DNA of 64,000 bases from Okapia johnstoni (GCA_024291935.2 CM044309.1:97985628-98049627), one strand, 5' to 3'; shown: positions 11,986 through 24,776, counted from the stretch's first letter. Numbers and translations are program-made. Notes: generated from the letters alone by a model not told the origin.

Positions 11986-12772
11986 AATTACCACTCATTG
12001 TCCTCACCATCTGAATCTCAGTAGTATCCTCTAGTGGGTTTTTCTCTTTTTTGCGGGGCAGGAGGTGTCACAGAGAATGGAAGTGTGGGATTTGAATATG
12101 ATTTTTAAATGATTTCAAGGAAATACTTATGTTAGGCACAGTTGAGATCCCAGATATATTTGTAGGTAGCAACTGTAGTAATTCATAACAAGTAACTGAG
12201 GATATACTCCCTATAGTAATTCATAAAAAATAACTGAGGATAGAAATTTCATCAAGAAGTTTGCTAATGAGATTCTGATACTTAACTCAGAATGTCAAAT
12301 GTCAATTCCATTCCTCTGTATGGGTGCTTAACAATTTGGAAAATTCAGTTACATATCCTGATTCTCCTATCCCAGAAAATTATCAGAATAAGATTTGCCT
12401 ATTAATTAAATGAAAGTGATAAATATTTGAAACCAATAGGGTTCCAGTGGGTGGCTCTGAGGAGCAGAAAAGAATAGAGGGCTATGTCATTGCTTAATCC
12501 TGTAGAAACTTCAACTCAGACACTCCCAGAGGCATGACTAATGTTCTCATTAATGTCATCTCAAAAAATTGTGAAGTTTAAATTGAACAACTATCAGAGT
12601 TATTTACATACATTTTAATCTAACTTGGCATGTAATTCTGTACAAGGTAAACCAAGAGAAAGGTTTTATGTTTGGTTATAAATGTAAATGTGGAATAGCA
12701 CACTGTTCTGAGTCTGTATCTTGGTGATAATTCATTCATTTAACTTTCATTTATTCAAACAACATATTTATT
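11986..12772. other. Unassigned sequence with a 38-bp-period duplication
   Basis: The 29 bp at 12176-12204 recur at 12214-12242 with few changes (TAGTAATTCATAA core and TAACTGAGGATA end), a local tandem duplication. Nothing else recognised. Confidence 0.6.
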
Positions 12773-12870
12773 GACATATATATGTGTTTTCATATGTATC
12801 AAAAATATATATATATATGCATATGTATCTTCATGTGTGTTTCAGACATGTATATGTGTATGTGTACATG
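12773..12870. repeat. TA/TG-rich simple repeat
   Basis: Imperfect TATATG and TATGTG units. Frames crossing it are read-through. Confidence 0.85.
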
Positions 12871-13075
12871 TTCTTTCTGGAGATTAAGTGGTGACCATAA
12901 CCCATCTGTCCCTTTCATGATCAATGGAAGAGGATATTTTATATCAGATGATGGAAAATTCTTTGAAGCATAAAAAGTACAGGAGTAATTTAGGATAGGA
13001 CAGGGTATGATAAGAGAAGATATTGTAGAATAAGATACAATAGATAGAATATTTGAATGTTGTACAGAGGGTAAA

Positions 13076-13317
13076 GAGCTTCCTGGATAATTGAGTGATG
13101 AATTCACCTGTAATACAGGAAAAACAAGTTCCAACCTTAGGTCCGTATGATCCTCTGGAGGAGGAAATAGCAACCCATTCCAGTAGTCTTGCCTGGGAAA
13201 TTTCATGGACATAGGAGCCTGGCATGTTATGGTCCATGGAGTCTCAAAGAGTCTGATACAGCTGAGTGTATGCGTGCACACGCACGCACACATACACACA
13301 CACACTCACACACATAA
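13076..13317 (+). mobile_element. Bov-tA-type SINE with (CA)n tail
   Basis: Sense SINE: a diverged head (AGCTTCCTGGATAATTGAG), the body GATCCTCTGGAGGAGGAAAT and the 3' part GTCTCAAAGAGTCTGATACAG. A CG/CA-rich microsatellite (13270-13315) forms the tail. Flanks AGGGTAAA (13068-13075) and AGGATAAA (13318-13325) are a likely 7/8 target duplication. The 168-residue minus-strand frame over this region is antisense SINE plus repeat. Confidence 0.9.
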
Positions 13318-13335
13318 AGGATAAAATATAGGGGA

Positions 13336-13687
13336 CAAGACCTGAAGCCAGAAACCAGTTGAAAGTTTATTTTAATAATCAAGGTAAGAGATGTTGATAC
13401 CTTGGACCAGAATATAGAAGTAGGAATGGAAAGAAATGATTTAATTCTGATTCTCTATGTTGAAACCACAGCTTATAGAATTTGCTGATGTTTAGATGTA
13501 GTGTTACAGACAAAGGGATGTATGAGGTTGACCCCAAGACAACCTGAACTACTAGAAGTATGGAGTGTAATTACTGAGATGGAGAAGATTGTATGAAAAG
13601 CAGATGTGTGGTGGGGTTTGTGTATCAAAAGCTCAGTTTTGAGCATATCAAGTTAGAACACTTTTTATACATCCAAATATCTGGGTA
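13336..13687 (-). mobile_element. L2 LINE, part 1 (split by BovB)
   Basis: Antisense L2 ORF region: CAAGGTAAGAGATGTTGATA, TTACTGAGATGGAGAAGATT, and CTCAGTTTTGAGCATATCAAG with ACATCCAAATAT follow the known L2 order. The homology continues after the BovB insertion, at about 14755. This part would encode sequence just downstream of the reverse-transcriptase YxDD box. Confidence 0.75.
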
Positions 13688-14750
13688 TCAGTTCAGTTCA
13701 GTCACTCAGTCATGTCTGACACTTTGCGATCCCATGGACTGCAGCACACCAGGCTTCCCTGTCCATCACAAACTCCTGGAGCTTGCTCACACTCATGTCC
13801 ATCAGGTTGATAATGCCATCCAACCATCTCATCCTCTGTCATCTCCTTCTCCTCCTGCCTTCAATCTTTCCCAGCATCAGGGTCTTTTCCAAGGAATCAG
13901 TTCTTTGTATCAGGTGGCCAAAGTATTGGAGTTTCAGCTTCAGCATCAGTCCTTCCAGTGAATAGTCAGGACTTATTTCCTTAGGATTGACTGGTTTGAT
14001 CTCCTTGCTGTCCAAGGGACTCTCAACAGTTTTCTCCAAAACCACAGTTCAAAGGCACCAATTCTTCAGTGCTCAACCTTCTTTATGGTCCAATTCTCAC
14101 ATCCATACATGACTACTGGAAAAACCATAACTGACTAGATGGACCTTTGTCAGCAAAGTAATGTCTCTGCTTTTTAATACACTGTCTAGGTTGGTGATAG
14201 CTTTTCTTCTAAGGATCAAGCAAGCGTCTTTAATTTCATGGCTGCAGTCACAATCTGCAGTGATTTTGGAGCCCAAGAAAATAAAGTCTCTAATGGGACC
14301 GGATGGCATGATCTTCATTTTTTTGAATGTTGAGTTTTAAGCCAATTTTTTCACTCTTCTCTTTCACTTTCACCAAGAGGCTCTTTAGTTCCCCCTCACT
14401 TTCTGCCATAAGGATGGTGTCATCTGCATATCTGAGGTTGCTCGTCTTTCTCCCAGCAATCTTGATTCCAACTTGTGCTTCATCCAGTCAGGCATTTCAC
14501 ATGATGTACTCTGCATATAAGTTTAAGCAGGGTGACAATATACAGCCTTGATGCACTCCTTTCCCAATTTGGAACCAGTCTGTTGTTCCATGTCTGTTTC
14601 TAACTGTTGCTTCTTGACCTGCATACCTCAGCAGGCAGGTTTGGTGGTCTGGTATTCTCATCTTTTGAATAATTTTCCAGTTTGTAGTGATCCACATAGT
14701 CAAAGGCTTTGACACAGTCAATAAAACAGAAGTTGATGTTTTCTGGAAAT
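13688..14750 (-). mobile_element. BovB LINE, 1.06 kb, inserted into L2
   Basis: Antisense BovB from the CAGTT tail at the left through the ORF2 C-terminus to the central reverse transcriptase at the right. The YADD box is intact at 14419-14430 (minus strand). Several frame breaks give at least five short open pieces. About 40 bp are missing near 14296 relative to the copy at 38.1 kb. It is 5'-truncated in the palm region and is dead. L2 sequence on both sides shows it landed in an older LINE. Confidence 0.95.
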
Positions 14751-14754
14751 TTTG

Positions 14755-15200
14755 AATCCAGGGGAAATAATGGGGCAAGACATTGGCATTTGGAAATCAT
14801 TAGCATATGTAACAAGTATTGGTTTCCTGTTTGTTTTTATGACCTATGTAGTTAGAATAGATTAACTAAAGTGAGTTGGAAAATGAGGCCAGAAAATAAG
14901 CCTCTGGAGCATTGAAACCATTTCAAGACAGGGAGAGAAGAGGAAGCAAAAGATACTGAGACAGAATAATAAGTGAACAAGGAGGAGAATTGTTTCAATA
15001 TCCTGGTGGATCCAAGAAGCAGGAGACAATATCATCATCAAATTTGAACAATGATGTGTAACATTTTGCTCTAATTGATAGCAGAGAAAAAAGAATGAAA
15101 AGGGATGATGAGCAAAGAAAAAGTAACATTTAATGGTGAGGAATATACTATCATGGGACTGATTCAGTTTGGAATGGAAACTGTCCATGTAGGAGGGAGA
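14755..15200 (-). mobile_element. L2 LINE, part 2, with degraded YxDD box
   Basis: Continuation of the L2 remnant. GGAAATCATTAGCATATG at 14793-14810 reads YANDF on the minus strand, where L2 has YADD. AAGACAGGGAGAGAAGAGG, GGAGAATTGTTTCAA and later blocks keep L2 order. The right edge fades beyond 15.1 kb. Confidence 0.7.
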
Positions 15201-16059
15201 GAGAAGGCTTTCTGGAGCTAGATTCTAAGGTGGGAAAGAAATAATGAAATTCACTGAATATGTGAAAGAATTGGATTTGGATAGAACTAAAACATGTAAT
15301 CCATTACAGGGAAGGCAAAGATAAAAATGCAAGTGGTTGAAAGTCATTGATAGATAGTACTTATTGTTGCTGAAATTACTACTAAATTTTAGTAAAATAC
15401 CAACCCTGGTCATTGGTTGAGTACTAGAGGGAAGAAGAAATATTGCAGATTTGAGGTGAACATGTGGAATCGTAACCTAGATAGTAAATTGATAAAGAAT
15501 ATATGACAATAATAAACATAAAAGAAAGCTTGAAAGAGAAGCAAACTAAGTGCAAATTAGAGAATATATTGTTATTTAATCTCTTCTTACTACAAATTTA
15601 ACAGGTGTCTTTTCAATAAAAGTATTTTAACTTCTCAGTTTTACTTGCTTAACAGGTAAAATAAAAACACATGAATCTGGGATACACATAGAAAGGATGA
15701 CAGGAGAGCAACAAAATGGGACTTCAGGAAAATATAGAGACAATTAACAAAAAAAAAGTAAATCAGTAGCTGTGGTAAGAACCAAAAGTGGAAATGCTGA
15801 TAAATAAAATAGAGATGAACAGAAATGAAAAATAAATAAGATGGTAGAATATGTCTTATGCTGTCTTCAAGGTTTAATATGAAGCATTAATGAATTAAGT
15901 CATATAGAAACAGAAAGCAAATCAAAATCAGATGTATTTGCCAAATAATATTAGAAATAGAAACTTAGAAGTGTAGCCTATAAAGAAACTAGAAATACTT
16001 TTAGAGCAGAAAATTCTAATGTATTAAAAGATTGTGGTCTATAGTAGAGAAGATATAGT
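15200..16059. other. Unassigned A-rich sequence
   Basis: It may include further L2 decay up to about 15.4 kb. Nothing else recognised. Confidence 0.4.
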
Positions 16060-16296
16060 ATTTCATTTATTTATTCAGATTATTTGGCTGCATTGGATTT
16101 TAGTTACATCATGCGGGATCTTTCTTTGCAGTGCACAGATTGTCTATTTGTGGCACATAGGCTCAATGTTGTGGCCCAAACACAGGTTTAGTTGCTCTGT
16201 GTCATGTGGAATCGTAGTTCTTCAACCAGGGATCAAACCCATGTCCCTTGCACTGCAAGGGAGATTCTTAATCACCAAACCACCAGGCAAGTCCCT
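16060..16296 (-). mobile_element. CHR-type cetartiodactyl SINE
   Basis: Antisense CHR-like SINE: TTTATTTATT (complement of an A-rich tail), TTTGGCTGCATTGG, CATGCGGGATCTTTC, CAACCAGGGATCAAACCCATG, and the head complement CACCAAACCACCAGGCAAGTCCCT. CHR SINEs are tRNA-derived, confined to cetartiodactyls, and lack the BovB tail. Confidence 0.88.
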
Positions 16297-16373
16297 AGAT
16301 GTAGTATTTCTTTTAACATTTAGATATTTGGGAAAATTTTTCCAGACAGTGAATTCTGAGGACTTAGATTAAA

Positions 16374-16595
16374 GTGGGCTTTTCTGGTGGCTCAAATGGT
16401 AAAGAATCTGCCTGCAATGCAGGAGACCTGGGTTCGATCCCTGGGTCAGGAAGATCCCCCGGAGAAGGGAATGGCAACCCACTCCTGTATTCTTGCCTGA
16501 AGAATTCGATGGACAGAGGAGGCTGGCAGGCTAGAGTCCATGAACTCACAGAGTCAGGCACAACTAAGCGACTAACACTTTCACTTTCTCTTTAA
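16374..16595 (+). mobile_element. Bov-tA2-like SINE with intact B box
   Basis: Complete sense SINE: tRNA-like head with GGTTCGATCCC (16431-16441), which matches a pol III B box, an A-box-like TGGTGGCTCAAATGG (16385-16399), the body, and the GACTAACACTTTCACTTTC tail. Perfect 8 bp duplications AGATTAAA (16366-16373, 16596-16603) bound it. It is the best-preserved SINE head in the window together with the one at 34.7 kb. Confidence 0.96.
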
Positions 16596-16603
16596 AGATT
16601 AAA

Positions 16604-18004
16604 ACTATGGGTTCAATAGTTTCTCTTTTCTATATGCAATACCAAAGTAGAAAATACACAAATGTATGTATCTATATATACATATGTATGTATGTGAAAT
16701 AATTTATGGTGGTGTTTAATGATACTTGAGAGGAAATTTCAGTTATAACAACGTGAAATTTCTGTTTCTGTATATTTCTCTTTCTTCAACTATGTTAATA
16801 GATTCCTGATTTTTTGTTAGTTAAAAGCAGTGTATTTTAATCTGCACATCTCTATTGCAACCATATGGATTGATTTTCAATCAGAATGAAGTAAATTTAA
16901 CATACTTAATATCAAATTTGATCTTTAATTGTTTAATATACTGCTTACGCAAAAGTGCAGCTATGGAAATTTAAATTGATATTTGGAAAGGATATTTTGA
17001 AGGAAATGTGAGTCCCACATATTCTTCAAGATTCTTCCATGGTCATACACTTACTAGTCTGGATTCCTATAAAGCTATACATCTGCACCATATCATTCTG
17101 GCCTCATCCAAGTTGCCTTTATGAACTACAAACTTATAATAGCTCCTTAACTTTCTTACAGCGTGATTTACAAAACAACCATGATTGGAACGGCTATAGT
17201 TCAAATGTCTCCTAATGTTACTGTCAGGGATATCTCATTACAGTACTCAACATTTGAGAAGTGTCTCTCTGGAGCTATAGTGGGAGGTATATTTCTAGGA
17301 CTAAGCCAAAAGGTCAGTTATTAGGAAGGCAGTCTCAAAATATCTTACCCAGGGGAACACAAGCAATGAAGCAAAAAATGAACGGAGTTCTCAAGAGCTG
17401 GAAATTTAGGTCAACACAAATCCAAACCTGGAAGATCTGTAGCAGAACTTAGCCTGAGAGGGCAACATGGCACAAAGATGATGAATTGATGGGCTAGTGA
17501 GAAAAACGTATGGCTCTGGGTGAACGTAATGAACAGTGATTCTGTCTTCTGTCCCTTGACCTCTAAACTAGTGTGGCTTACCTATACTCCTGAGAGACTC
17601 TAATAGCTTTTCAAGTTAGAATTTTTAAGGTGACCTGATCTTGCTCTAATTTCCATGTTAGGTTGATATGAAAATGTATGTCCTATGATGGGTTAAGTCT
17701 TTAATTGTTAATCAGTGGAAGTATATTGTCCCACCTTGTATTCCGATGGTTTGAGCCTGCAATCAGCTGTTCAGTCCTGCTTTGTCTGCAACTTCTAGCA
17801 TTATATCTCCATTGAGCTCTTGGAAATCTGCATTTAACAAAATTAATAAGGAGATTAATATGTATGGCCCTATTGTTCCAGATTTCTTTCTATCATTATC
17901 TTACAAGATATACGAAGTTTTGGCTATTTCCCAGAACATGGTTGTTAGGAGTATAAAGCAATAAGAGATAAATAAGGGGCAAGAGTAGGCAAATATTAAT
18001 ATTT
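16604..18004. other. Unassigned, less AT-rich stretch
   Basis: A TATG/TATA tract lies at about 16659-16694. The block 17.0-17.8 kb has no recognised repeat; frames at 17261-17452 and 17782-17964 lack recognisable domains. Confidence 0.4.
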
Positions 18005-18014
18005 ATTGTGTTTA

Positions 18015-18230
18015 GGGCCTTCCCTGGTGGCTCAGTAGTAAAGAATCTGCCTGCAAAGCAGGAGATCTGGGTTTAATTCCTGGGTCAGGAAGATCCCCTG
18101 GAGTAGGAAATGGCAACACACTCCAGCACTTTTTCCTGGGAAATCCTATGGACAGAGGAGGCTGGTGGGCTGCAGTCCACAGGGTCACAAAGAGTTGGGC
18201 AGGACTTAGTAACTAAACAACAACAACAAT
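18015..18230 (+). mobile_element. Bov-tA-type SINE with (CAA)n tail
   Basis: Sense SINE from GGGCCTTCCCTGGTGGCTCAG to TAACTAAACAACAACAACAAT. Direct repeats ATTGTGTTTA (18005-18014) and ATTGTGTCTA (18231-18240), 9/10, bound it. Its CAA tail parallels the GTT-tailed BovB copies. Confidence 0.96.
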
Positions 18231-18510
18231 ATTGTGTCTAAAATATCAGAAACAAGTCTGTGGTTACCAACCTTAAAATCTCAAGCATATCACTGAAAGC
18301 TGCCTCGGCATAAGTAGTTTTGGCCTTTCTTCCCCTTCTAGGGAAAATCATATAGGCATGTTTAGTAAAATCTACAAAGTGAATCTTCCTATTTTACTTC
18401 CATATGCCTAGTCAGTAGTTTCTTACCTGAGGAGCAGTTAAAGGGGCTATGCTTCAAGCGCCCTGGCAGTCAGAGAATAGCAAACGGTAGGTTATCATAA
18501 TCATATTGCT

Positions 18511-18791
18511 GTCGTTGTTGTTCAGTCACTCATTTGTGTCCAACTCTTTGTGACCTCATGGAGTGCAGCACAACAGGCCTCCCTGTCCTTCACCATCTCC
18601 TGGAGCTTGCTCAAACTCATGTCCATTGAATCAGTGATACCATCCAACCATCTCATCCTCTGTCGTCCCCTTCTCTTCCTGCCTTCTATCTTTCCCAGCA
18701 TCAGGGTCTTTTCCAATGAGTCATCTCTTTGTATCAGGTCGCCAAAATATTGGAGCTTCAGCTTCAGCATCAGTCCTTCCAGTGAGTGAAC
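18511..18791 (-). mobile_element. BovB LINE 3' end with 17 bp target duplication
   Basis: Antisense 3' terminus starting GTCGTTGTTGTTCAGTCAC. Minus-strand frame 18522-18770 is 82 residues of ORF2 C-terminus without a break. Flanks ATCATAATCATATTGCT (18494-18510) and ATCATAATCCTATTGCT (18792-18808) match 16/17, so this 5'-truncated insertion is complete as found. Confidence 0.95.
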
Positions 18792-18808
18792 ATCATAATC
18801 CTATTGCT

Positions 18809-19708
18809 TCCTCTAAAATTAATATTCACTATAGTTGGAATGCCCTTTTAATTACTTAATATGATGTCAGTATGTCACAGTGTTCCATAAACTAGCTCAA
18901 TTATTGGACTTGGATAATCCCTCATTTTGGTGTAATGGTTAAGGATGGTGTCATGAAGAGAGCTTTATAATGTTTCAGACTGCAAGTATCATGAAACTAT
19001 CTGATAGATATAAAGTCTGGAGCAAATGAACCTATCTCACCATCCTACCTCTTGGCAGCAGCGTTAGGGCCCTTCCAGTGTAAGGTAAAGAGAACCATAA
19101 AAGCAGTTAGTTAAATGCAATGATACCAGCTGGCCCTAGTGAAATGAACATTTACAGGCAAGGAAAATATCATTGGCATTATATAGACTGAGAGGACACT
19201 TTTAACCAGATATTCCTCATCTAAGCAGCCACATATCTGATACTGGGAAAATCTCCCATCTTGCTAATTACAGGACTGAATATTCCACCTTACCTCGTTG
19301 GCATTTTACTGCACTTATATAACATATACAAGTCACCTGGCCCTCAAACCATGCCAGACTGAGGAGTATTAGAAAATTTTGAGATACTACCATTCCTTTG
19401 CCTTAAGAATTCAAGTGATTTGTCTTAAGGTGTCTCATCAATAAATAGAAGCAGTGGACAAACTATGCATAGAGGCACTTAAAATTGGAGAATTTTTAAG
19501 AGATGATTTTCTCATTAACTAAATGTGTATCCTCCTTTTGTTCCCCTTAGTTTCATAACTTGTAATCCCTTGGACTACACTTAACTGCTGTATACTGTCA
19601 TCATCACTACCTTTAAAAACTTGAACTTCTGCTGTACCTGAAATTATCTTTTTCAGCCTATGAGGAAGTTTTTTGACTAAAAAGTACTCAAATATCCTAG
19701 AGATAGAA
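18809..19708. other. Unassigned sequence
   Basis: No gene or repeat recognised. Confidence 0.4.
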
Positions 19709-19926
19709 TGTGTGTGCATGCTCAGTTGCTTAGACATGTCCAACACTTTTGTAACCCTGCAGACCTTAGCCCTCCAGGCTCCTCTGTTCATGAGATTTCT
19801 CAGGCAAGAATCCTGGAGTGGGTTGCCATTTCCTACTCCAGGGGATCTTCCTAACCCACGGATTTAACCTAAATCTCTTGCATCTCCTGAATTGGCAAGC
19901 AGATTCTTGACCACTGCACCACCTAT
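19709..19926 (-). mobile_element. Bov-tA-type SINE
   Basis: Antisense SINE from GTGTGTGCATGCTCAGTTGC to CCACTGCACCACCTATAAA. It is moderately diverged; the head complement is degraded. Confidence 0.92.
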
Positions 19927-21022
19927 AAAATGAGTGTGGCACCTGTAGTCTTTGACCCTAAAAATAGGTGTACTTACATGTCAGAGACAGAAGTAAAGTC
20001 ATTCTTTCTACAAACACTTGGAAACCAAAATGAAATGTGGGTTTATTTCATGATTCTCCTCGCCTGTAAGGACCTCAATCCTTTCTATTGAGAAACAGTG
20101 TCTTTGTTGGTTTAATATTTGTTAGCGTAATTAATGATTTTTGGTCATCCTTTTCTAAGATATATTTATTATCATCTATGGATTGTTGCTAATGAAACTT
20201 TAGTATGTTAACACATGTTCCTAAAAAATCACTTTGGACTGTGATTTCATTAAATTTAAATGTATAAACTAATTTGTAGAAAAAAAAAATCTTAAAGTCT
20301 CATCTAAAATTCTCCAGACCAGAATTTTTCAAATTTTAGAATGCTCACGCAGGGACTATATTACATAAAGTTTGTGAAAAGACTGTAGTGAAATATACAT
20401 GCATTCCTCGCCCTTTGGTCTAGAGCTTCAAACATGGTGTTTTTGCTTTAAGAGAGAGAAAAGACTTACAAAAAGGTTGATTGATGTCACTTTTTAGATA
20501 AAGATTTGTCATAAAGCAGCTTTCCTAAAAGATTGGCACTTGAGAGCTTTTGTATGATAGTTGTGGTATTATGGACTAACATTTGGTGTTCTCATTCAGG
20601 ATCATAGAACATCTTCCTGTTTATTCGAAGGCAAAAAAACCAACTTAAAAATTAATAACATTATAGTGTTAATACAGTTCTCATGTGTATCTTATTAAGT
20701 TTATTTGTTTACCAATTTAGTGGCAATTGTAAATGTGAAGCTTCTGAAAATATACAAACAAGATTGGTTATGAGTATTACATATTATTTTCCATAATTAT
20801 CCTGTATTCAGCCACAATAATTGAATTCCTTTTAGTTCTAATTGTATTTCAGTTGATTCTTTATTATTAATTTAGGTAAACAAATAACACTTTTCTCTAT
20901 TTTTGAATATTGTTTCATATTTCTACTCAAATATTTATTGCAATGATCTGAACAATTTTAAGAAATAGTAGACAGTGGTCTATATTTTCTTTTTTTATCC
21001 CAATTTAAATGAAATTATATGG
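19927..21022. other. Unassigned repeat-poor AT-rich sequence
   Basis: Nothing recognised. Confidence 0.4.
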
Positions 21023-21122
21023 GTATATATATATATATATATATATGCATATATATGTGTGAATATATGTAAATATATATATATATATATTATATAAACC
21101 TAAATGAGTGTGTGTGTGTGTG
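21023..21122. repeat. (TA)n and (TG)n microsatellites
   Basis: Two TA tracts (21023-21057 and 21069-21097) are followed by a TG tract at 21106-21122. Confidence 0.92.
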
Positions 21123-21475
21123 CAGCTTCAAGCTACTGAAGCTAATCAGTGCAAAGGAGGCATATTGAAAAAGTTCTTACTTAATAATTGTTGTTTAAAC
21201 TGGATTGACATTTTGATATTTGAAATGCTTGAACATCTAATTCCTTTGATTTCATGAATTGATGAAATACAGTGTTCTATTTTAATATTAAATCATCTCA
21301 TATTCTTTTTAAAAGCATTTGGCAATGGTTTGTTTTCTGTTTTTGTTTTTTTTGCAAATTCACTATATTTGATTCATTAAGTTTTTACCCTTAAAAGTAG
21401 ATACTTTTGGTCATTTATTGTATTTTTTCTGGTTTGTAAGAGCTCCATATAATAAAGTTTGAATGTCAGTATTTT

Positions 21476-21587
21476 TCCCTGGAGAATGCCCATGAATAGA
21501 GGAGCCTAGTGGGTTTAGTCTATAGGGTCACAGAGTCAGACACAACTGAGCAACTAAGCACGCAGCGCTTTTTTTTTTTTTTTTTTT
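21476..21587 (+). mobile_element. 5'-truncated Bov-tA SINE next to a T19 tract
   Basis: About 92 bp of the SINE 3' half (CCCTGGAGAATGCCCATG to CAACTAAGCACGC) is followed by 19 Ts at 21569-21587. A T run is unexpected as the tail of a sense SINE. It may be the complement of an A tail of another minus-strand insertion, or simple expansion. Confidence 0.85.
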
Positions 21588-22332
21588 AGCACATGTCTTT
21601 TTTCTTACCACTTGGAAATTCTATATACTAAAGAAATTTTCCCTGTGTGTAAAATAACTTAACAATGCTATTGTGGAACTTGAAGAGACTAATTCCTTAA
21701 TCAGTTTGTTACTTCTTTCCTGATTTTTATGTATCCAAATTTTTCAGTTTTCTTGAATTCATTTGTGTTATATATATTTACCAAGATATATCACTTTTGA
21801 GATTTTTAATGTGTTTGCCTAAAACATAATAATACTTTTTAATTTTGTGTCTGTAATTATTTTAAGTTTTAATACTTCTGATAAACTTTGAAATATAAAT
21901 TTACAAGATAATAAGTTTATGCATAAGAACTTAACATATTTATACAAACATGCAAGTATATGGCTATGCATTTAGTTATATAATTCCACATTTGAATACT
22001 ATAAAATCCACATTTGAATATTATATATACTATGTTTAAATAAAGCAGTGAGGTAAAATAGCTTTGCAATAGAATTATGTATGATATCATACAATCAGAT
22101 CTCATTTAACAGGTTGACTTTGTAAAACAAGGATCATTTATTCAGTACTAATGTAGACTTTTCTTAAAGAATATTGATCCCACAGATATTTGGAAGCAAA
22201 ATAAATGTTTTCTGAATTTTATATCACCTATGAGTATTTCCAAGAGGCGATTATATCATTTTTAGTAATACTTGAACTATTGTTGGGCAGTGGGTTTATA
22301 CAAGGCTAAATATGTTAGCTAAAAATGATCTC

Positions 22333-22509
22333 CTCACAGAAAGGAAACTCAGGTCTCAATGCAGGAAACCTGGGTTCAGTTCTTGGGTTGAGAAGATCCT
22401 CTGGAGAAGGAAATGGCAACCCACTCCAGTATTCTTGCCTGGAAAATCCCATGGACAAAGAGCCATGCATTTGCAATGAGTCGGACACGACTGAGCAACT
22501 AACACACTT
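22333..22509 (+). mobile_element. Bov-tA-type SINE with internal loss
   Basis: Sense SINE with an eroded head, GCAGGAAACCTGGGTTCAG, the body, and the end GAGTCGGACACGACTGAGC. The stretch between ATGGACAAAGAG and GAGTCGG is shortened compared with other copies here. Overlapping frames on both strands are SINE-derived. Confidence 0.9.
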
Positions 22510-22510
22510 C

Positions 22511-24733
22511 ATTACCACAGTAAATTTGCCAAAAGGGCAATATTGTGTTAATCTCATTTATCATCCCAATTCTAAAATGATAAATGATGGTATCTGGAAT
22601 AAGCTTAGAAATATTGACAAATAATCTCTAACCAAGACACCATCATAGTGGCTTAAGGATTAATTAAGAATGTCTGTAATGCAAAGAATCTGTGGATTCA
22701 GGATAGACTCTTAAAAAATTACACACTACTACATTCTGGAAGAATGACTGTATAACGAACAATCTAGGGTTAATTTTACTTGAATTTCAGGTTCCTCAAT
22801 GAAAAATTAAGAATCAAGTTTTTAATCCTAGCTTCTTTGTGTTGATTGTATAATATTGCTCATATTTCCAAATAACTGTCTACCTGAACTTTTATGTAGT
22901 GCCATCTGGACCTAATGACTAGATAGTAAACATAACAAAATAGCAGAGGACATGTTATTTTTAAGATGAGACTAGTAAAATTCAAAATTTGGCCTGATAA
23001 TCTGTCACCACAGATTTCTTATGACTATGGGATTTTCCATAGTTGGAAGTCATATCTTCTTCAATAAAATGTTGATGCAATACAGAGATAAACTGAATTT
23101 TGGAATATATCCATTGTCTAGTATGCACCAGACAGAGGCATTAATTTTATTCTGTGTAACTTTATTTCCATCGTTTGCATATCATAAATGTCATTGTTAA
23201 ACATTTGATTTAGCCCCAAAATTCATAGTGAAATAACAGTATAGGTGTCAAGTGCTATACTGGGAAATAAGAAACTCAATAAACAACTGTATAATTAGTT
23301 GGAGGGGAAGTAGTTTTGTTCCCAGCCTCTTTATTACTAAATGGGCTTGTGTAATGAAGAGTCATCAAGAATTTTTACTTCCAAGGTCTAAATGTTGAAC
23401 ACTCTTTGAACCATAACCTATTTGATATCTTCATAAATGAAATGACTCTCATTAATTTTCATAGTTCCTTCTACTTAAAATGGGGTGTGTGGATGCAAAT
23501 AATTATGAATAAAAAAATATCCATGATCATAAGCCAATGGTAAATTAGTGGATTATATATTAAAATTAATTACAGCAGTTGATTATACTTCTGGAAATTA
23601 TAAAAATGGATTAGGGCTTCATTCTCAACTCACATAAAATTTCAAATGAAATAAGAAACTTCAATGAAAAATATAGTTATAAAATCTCATAAGACAATAT
23701 AAAACTGTGAGAAGTTATTTAGAGCTTACTCTGTGATAGATGAGAGCTGAGTGAAAGAATTCCAGAATTTTGTGAGCTGGTAAACATCATATTGGTTGTT
23801 TGACATGGATTCCTCATGAGCAATAGGTAGATTTTATAGTTTTTTACACTATCAAAATTAACAAATCCACAAATCAAGGTTTTCTTTATTTTTTATACAG
23901 AGAACTGGTTTTTAAATATTTACTGGCATACCACTGTGTGTAACTGTTTACAATAAGCTTGATAGCTAATTTCTTAGGGACTACTGATAAGGAAACTTAA
24001 GCACATAAACTGGAAATTAATTAATACCTGACTGGAAAATTATTTTTGAAAATTAAAGCCACAAATGAAAGTACAAAGGGGGTATTCGTATAGTGTGCTA
24101 CACACAGGAGATGACAGATAAATATTATTACTTTACATGGTAAAGAGCTCAAACAGATCATGAGCTTAACACTATAAAAAAGTCCAAGTACAGGAAATAA
24201 AAAAGCAAGACAGAGAAGGAATATGAAAGATAAAAATATAGGAATCAAAACATTTACAGAATATGTAAGATTCTACTTTTAAATCAGCAACATAATATAA
24301 AATCTAAGTATTGTAAATGACATCAAGTAAACAGAGGAGAAAACACTCACACAGACACCCCTTTGGCAAAGCCCAGAGTAGTGTATATAGTATGCAAATA
24401 TTTGTGCAAAATAAGAATATATATATCCACCTGTTTTTATGAACATACAAATTTTGTGAGGATATACAGGTAACTAATAGCAGTGATAATCTATTCTCTG
24501 GGGATACTATACAAATAAATGAAGATTGGGAGTATTGTTAGGAGACAATCCTTACTTTATATAGATTGACTTTACTTTTAAACCACATGAATATTTTCCA
24601 TTCAAATATTAATTAAATACATGTATAATGTTAAGAAGTGTAAATTATACAATATGTGATGTGGCTTGTTTTGCTGATATACATACAGATTTAGAATGAG
24701 GATTCAAAAAAAGATACTATTAGCATATATCTT
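22511..24733. other. Unassigned AT-rich, repeat-poor sequence
   Basis: I see no gene. A weak MIR- or L2-like hint near 24.06-24.14 kb (ACACACAGGAGATGACAGATAAATA) was not strong enough to list. Confidence 0.4.
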
Positions 24734-24776
24734 GGGCTTCCCTCGAAGTTCAGATGGTAAAAATTCTGCTTGCAAA
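24734..24776 (+). mobile_element. Bov-tA SINE head fragment
   Basis: GGGCTTCCCTCGAAG-TTCAG followed by GGTAAAAATTCTGCTTGC matches only the tRNA-derived head. The rest of the element is absent, so it is a 3'-truncated relic. Confidence 0.65.

Noticed and set aside
12799..13305. 168-residue reverse-strand open frame
   Set aside because: It is antisense of a Bov-tA SINE plus its CA tail and a TA repeat; no domain.
16376..16450. tRNA-like A and B boxes
   Set aside because: They belong to the tRNA-derived head of a SINE and do not form a complete tRNA.
24050..24190. MIR- or L2-like fragment
   Set aside because: Only one short block fits; too little to separate from chance.
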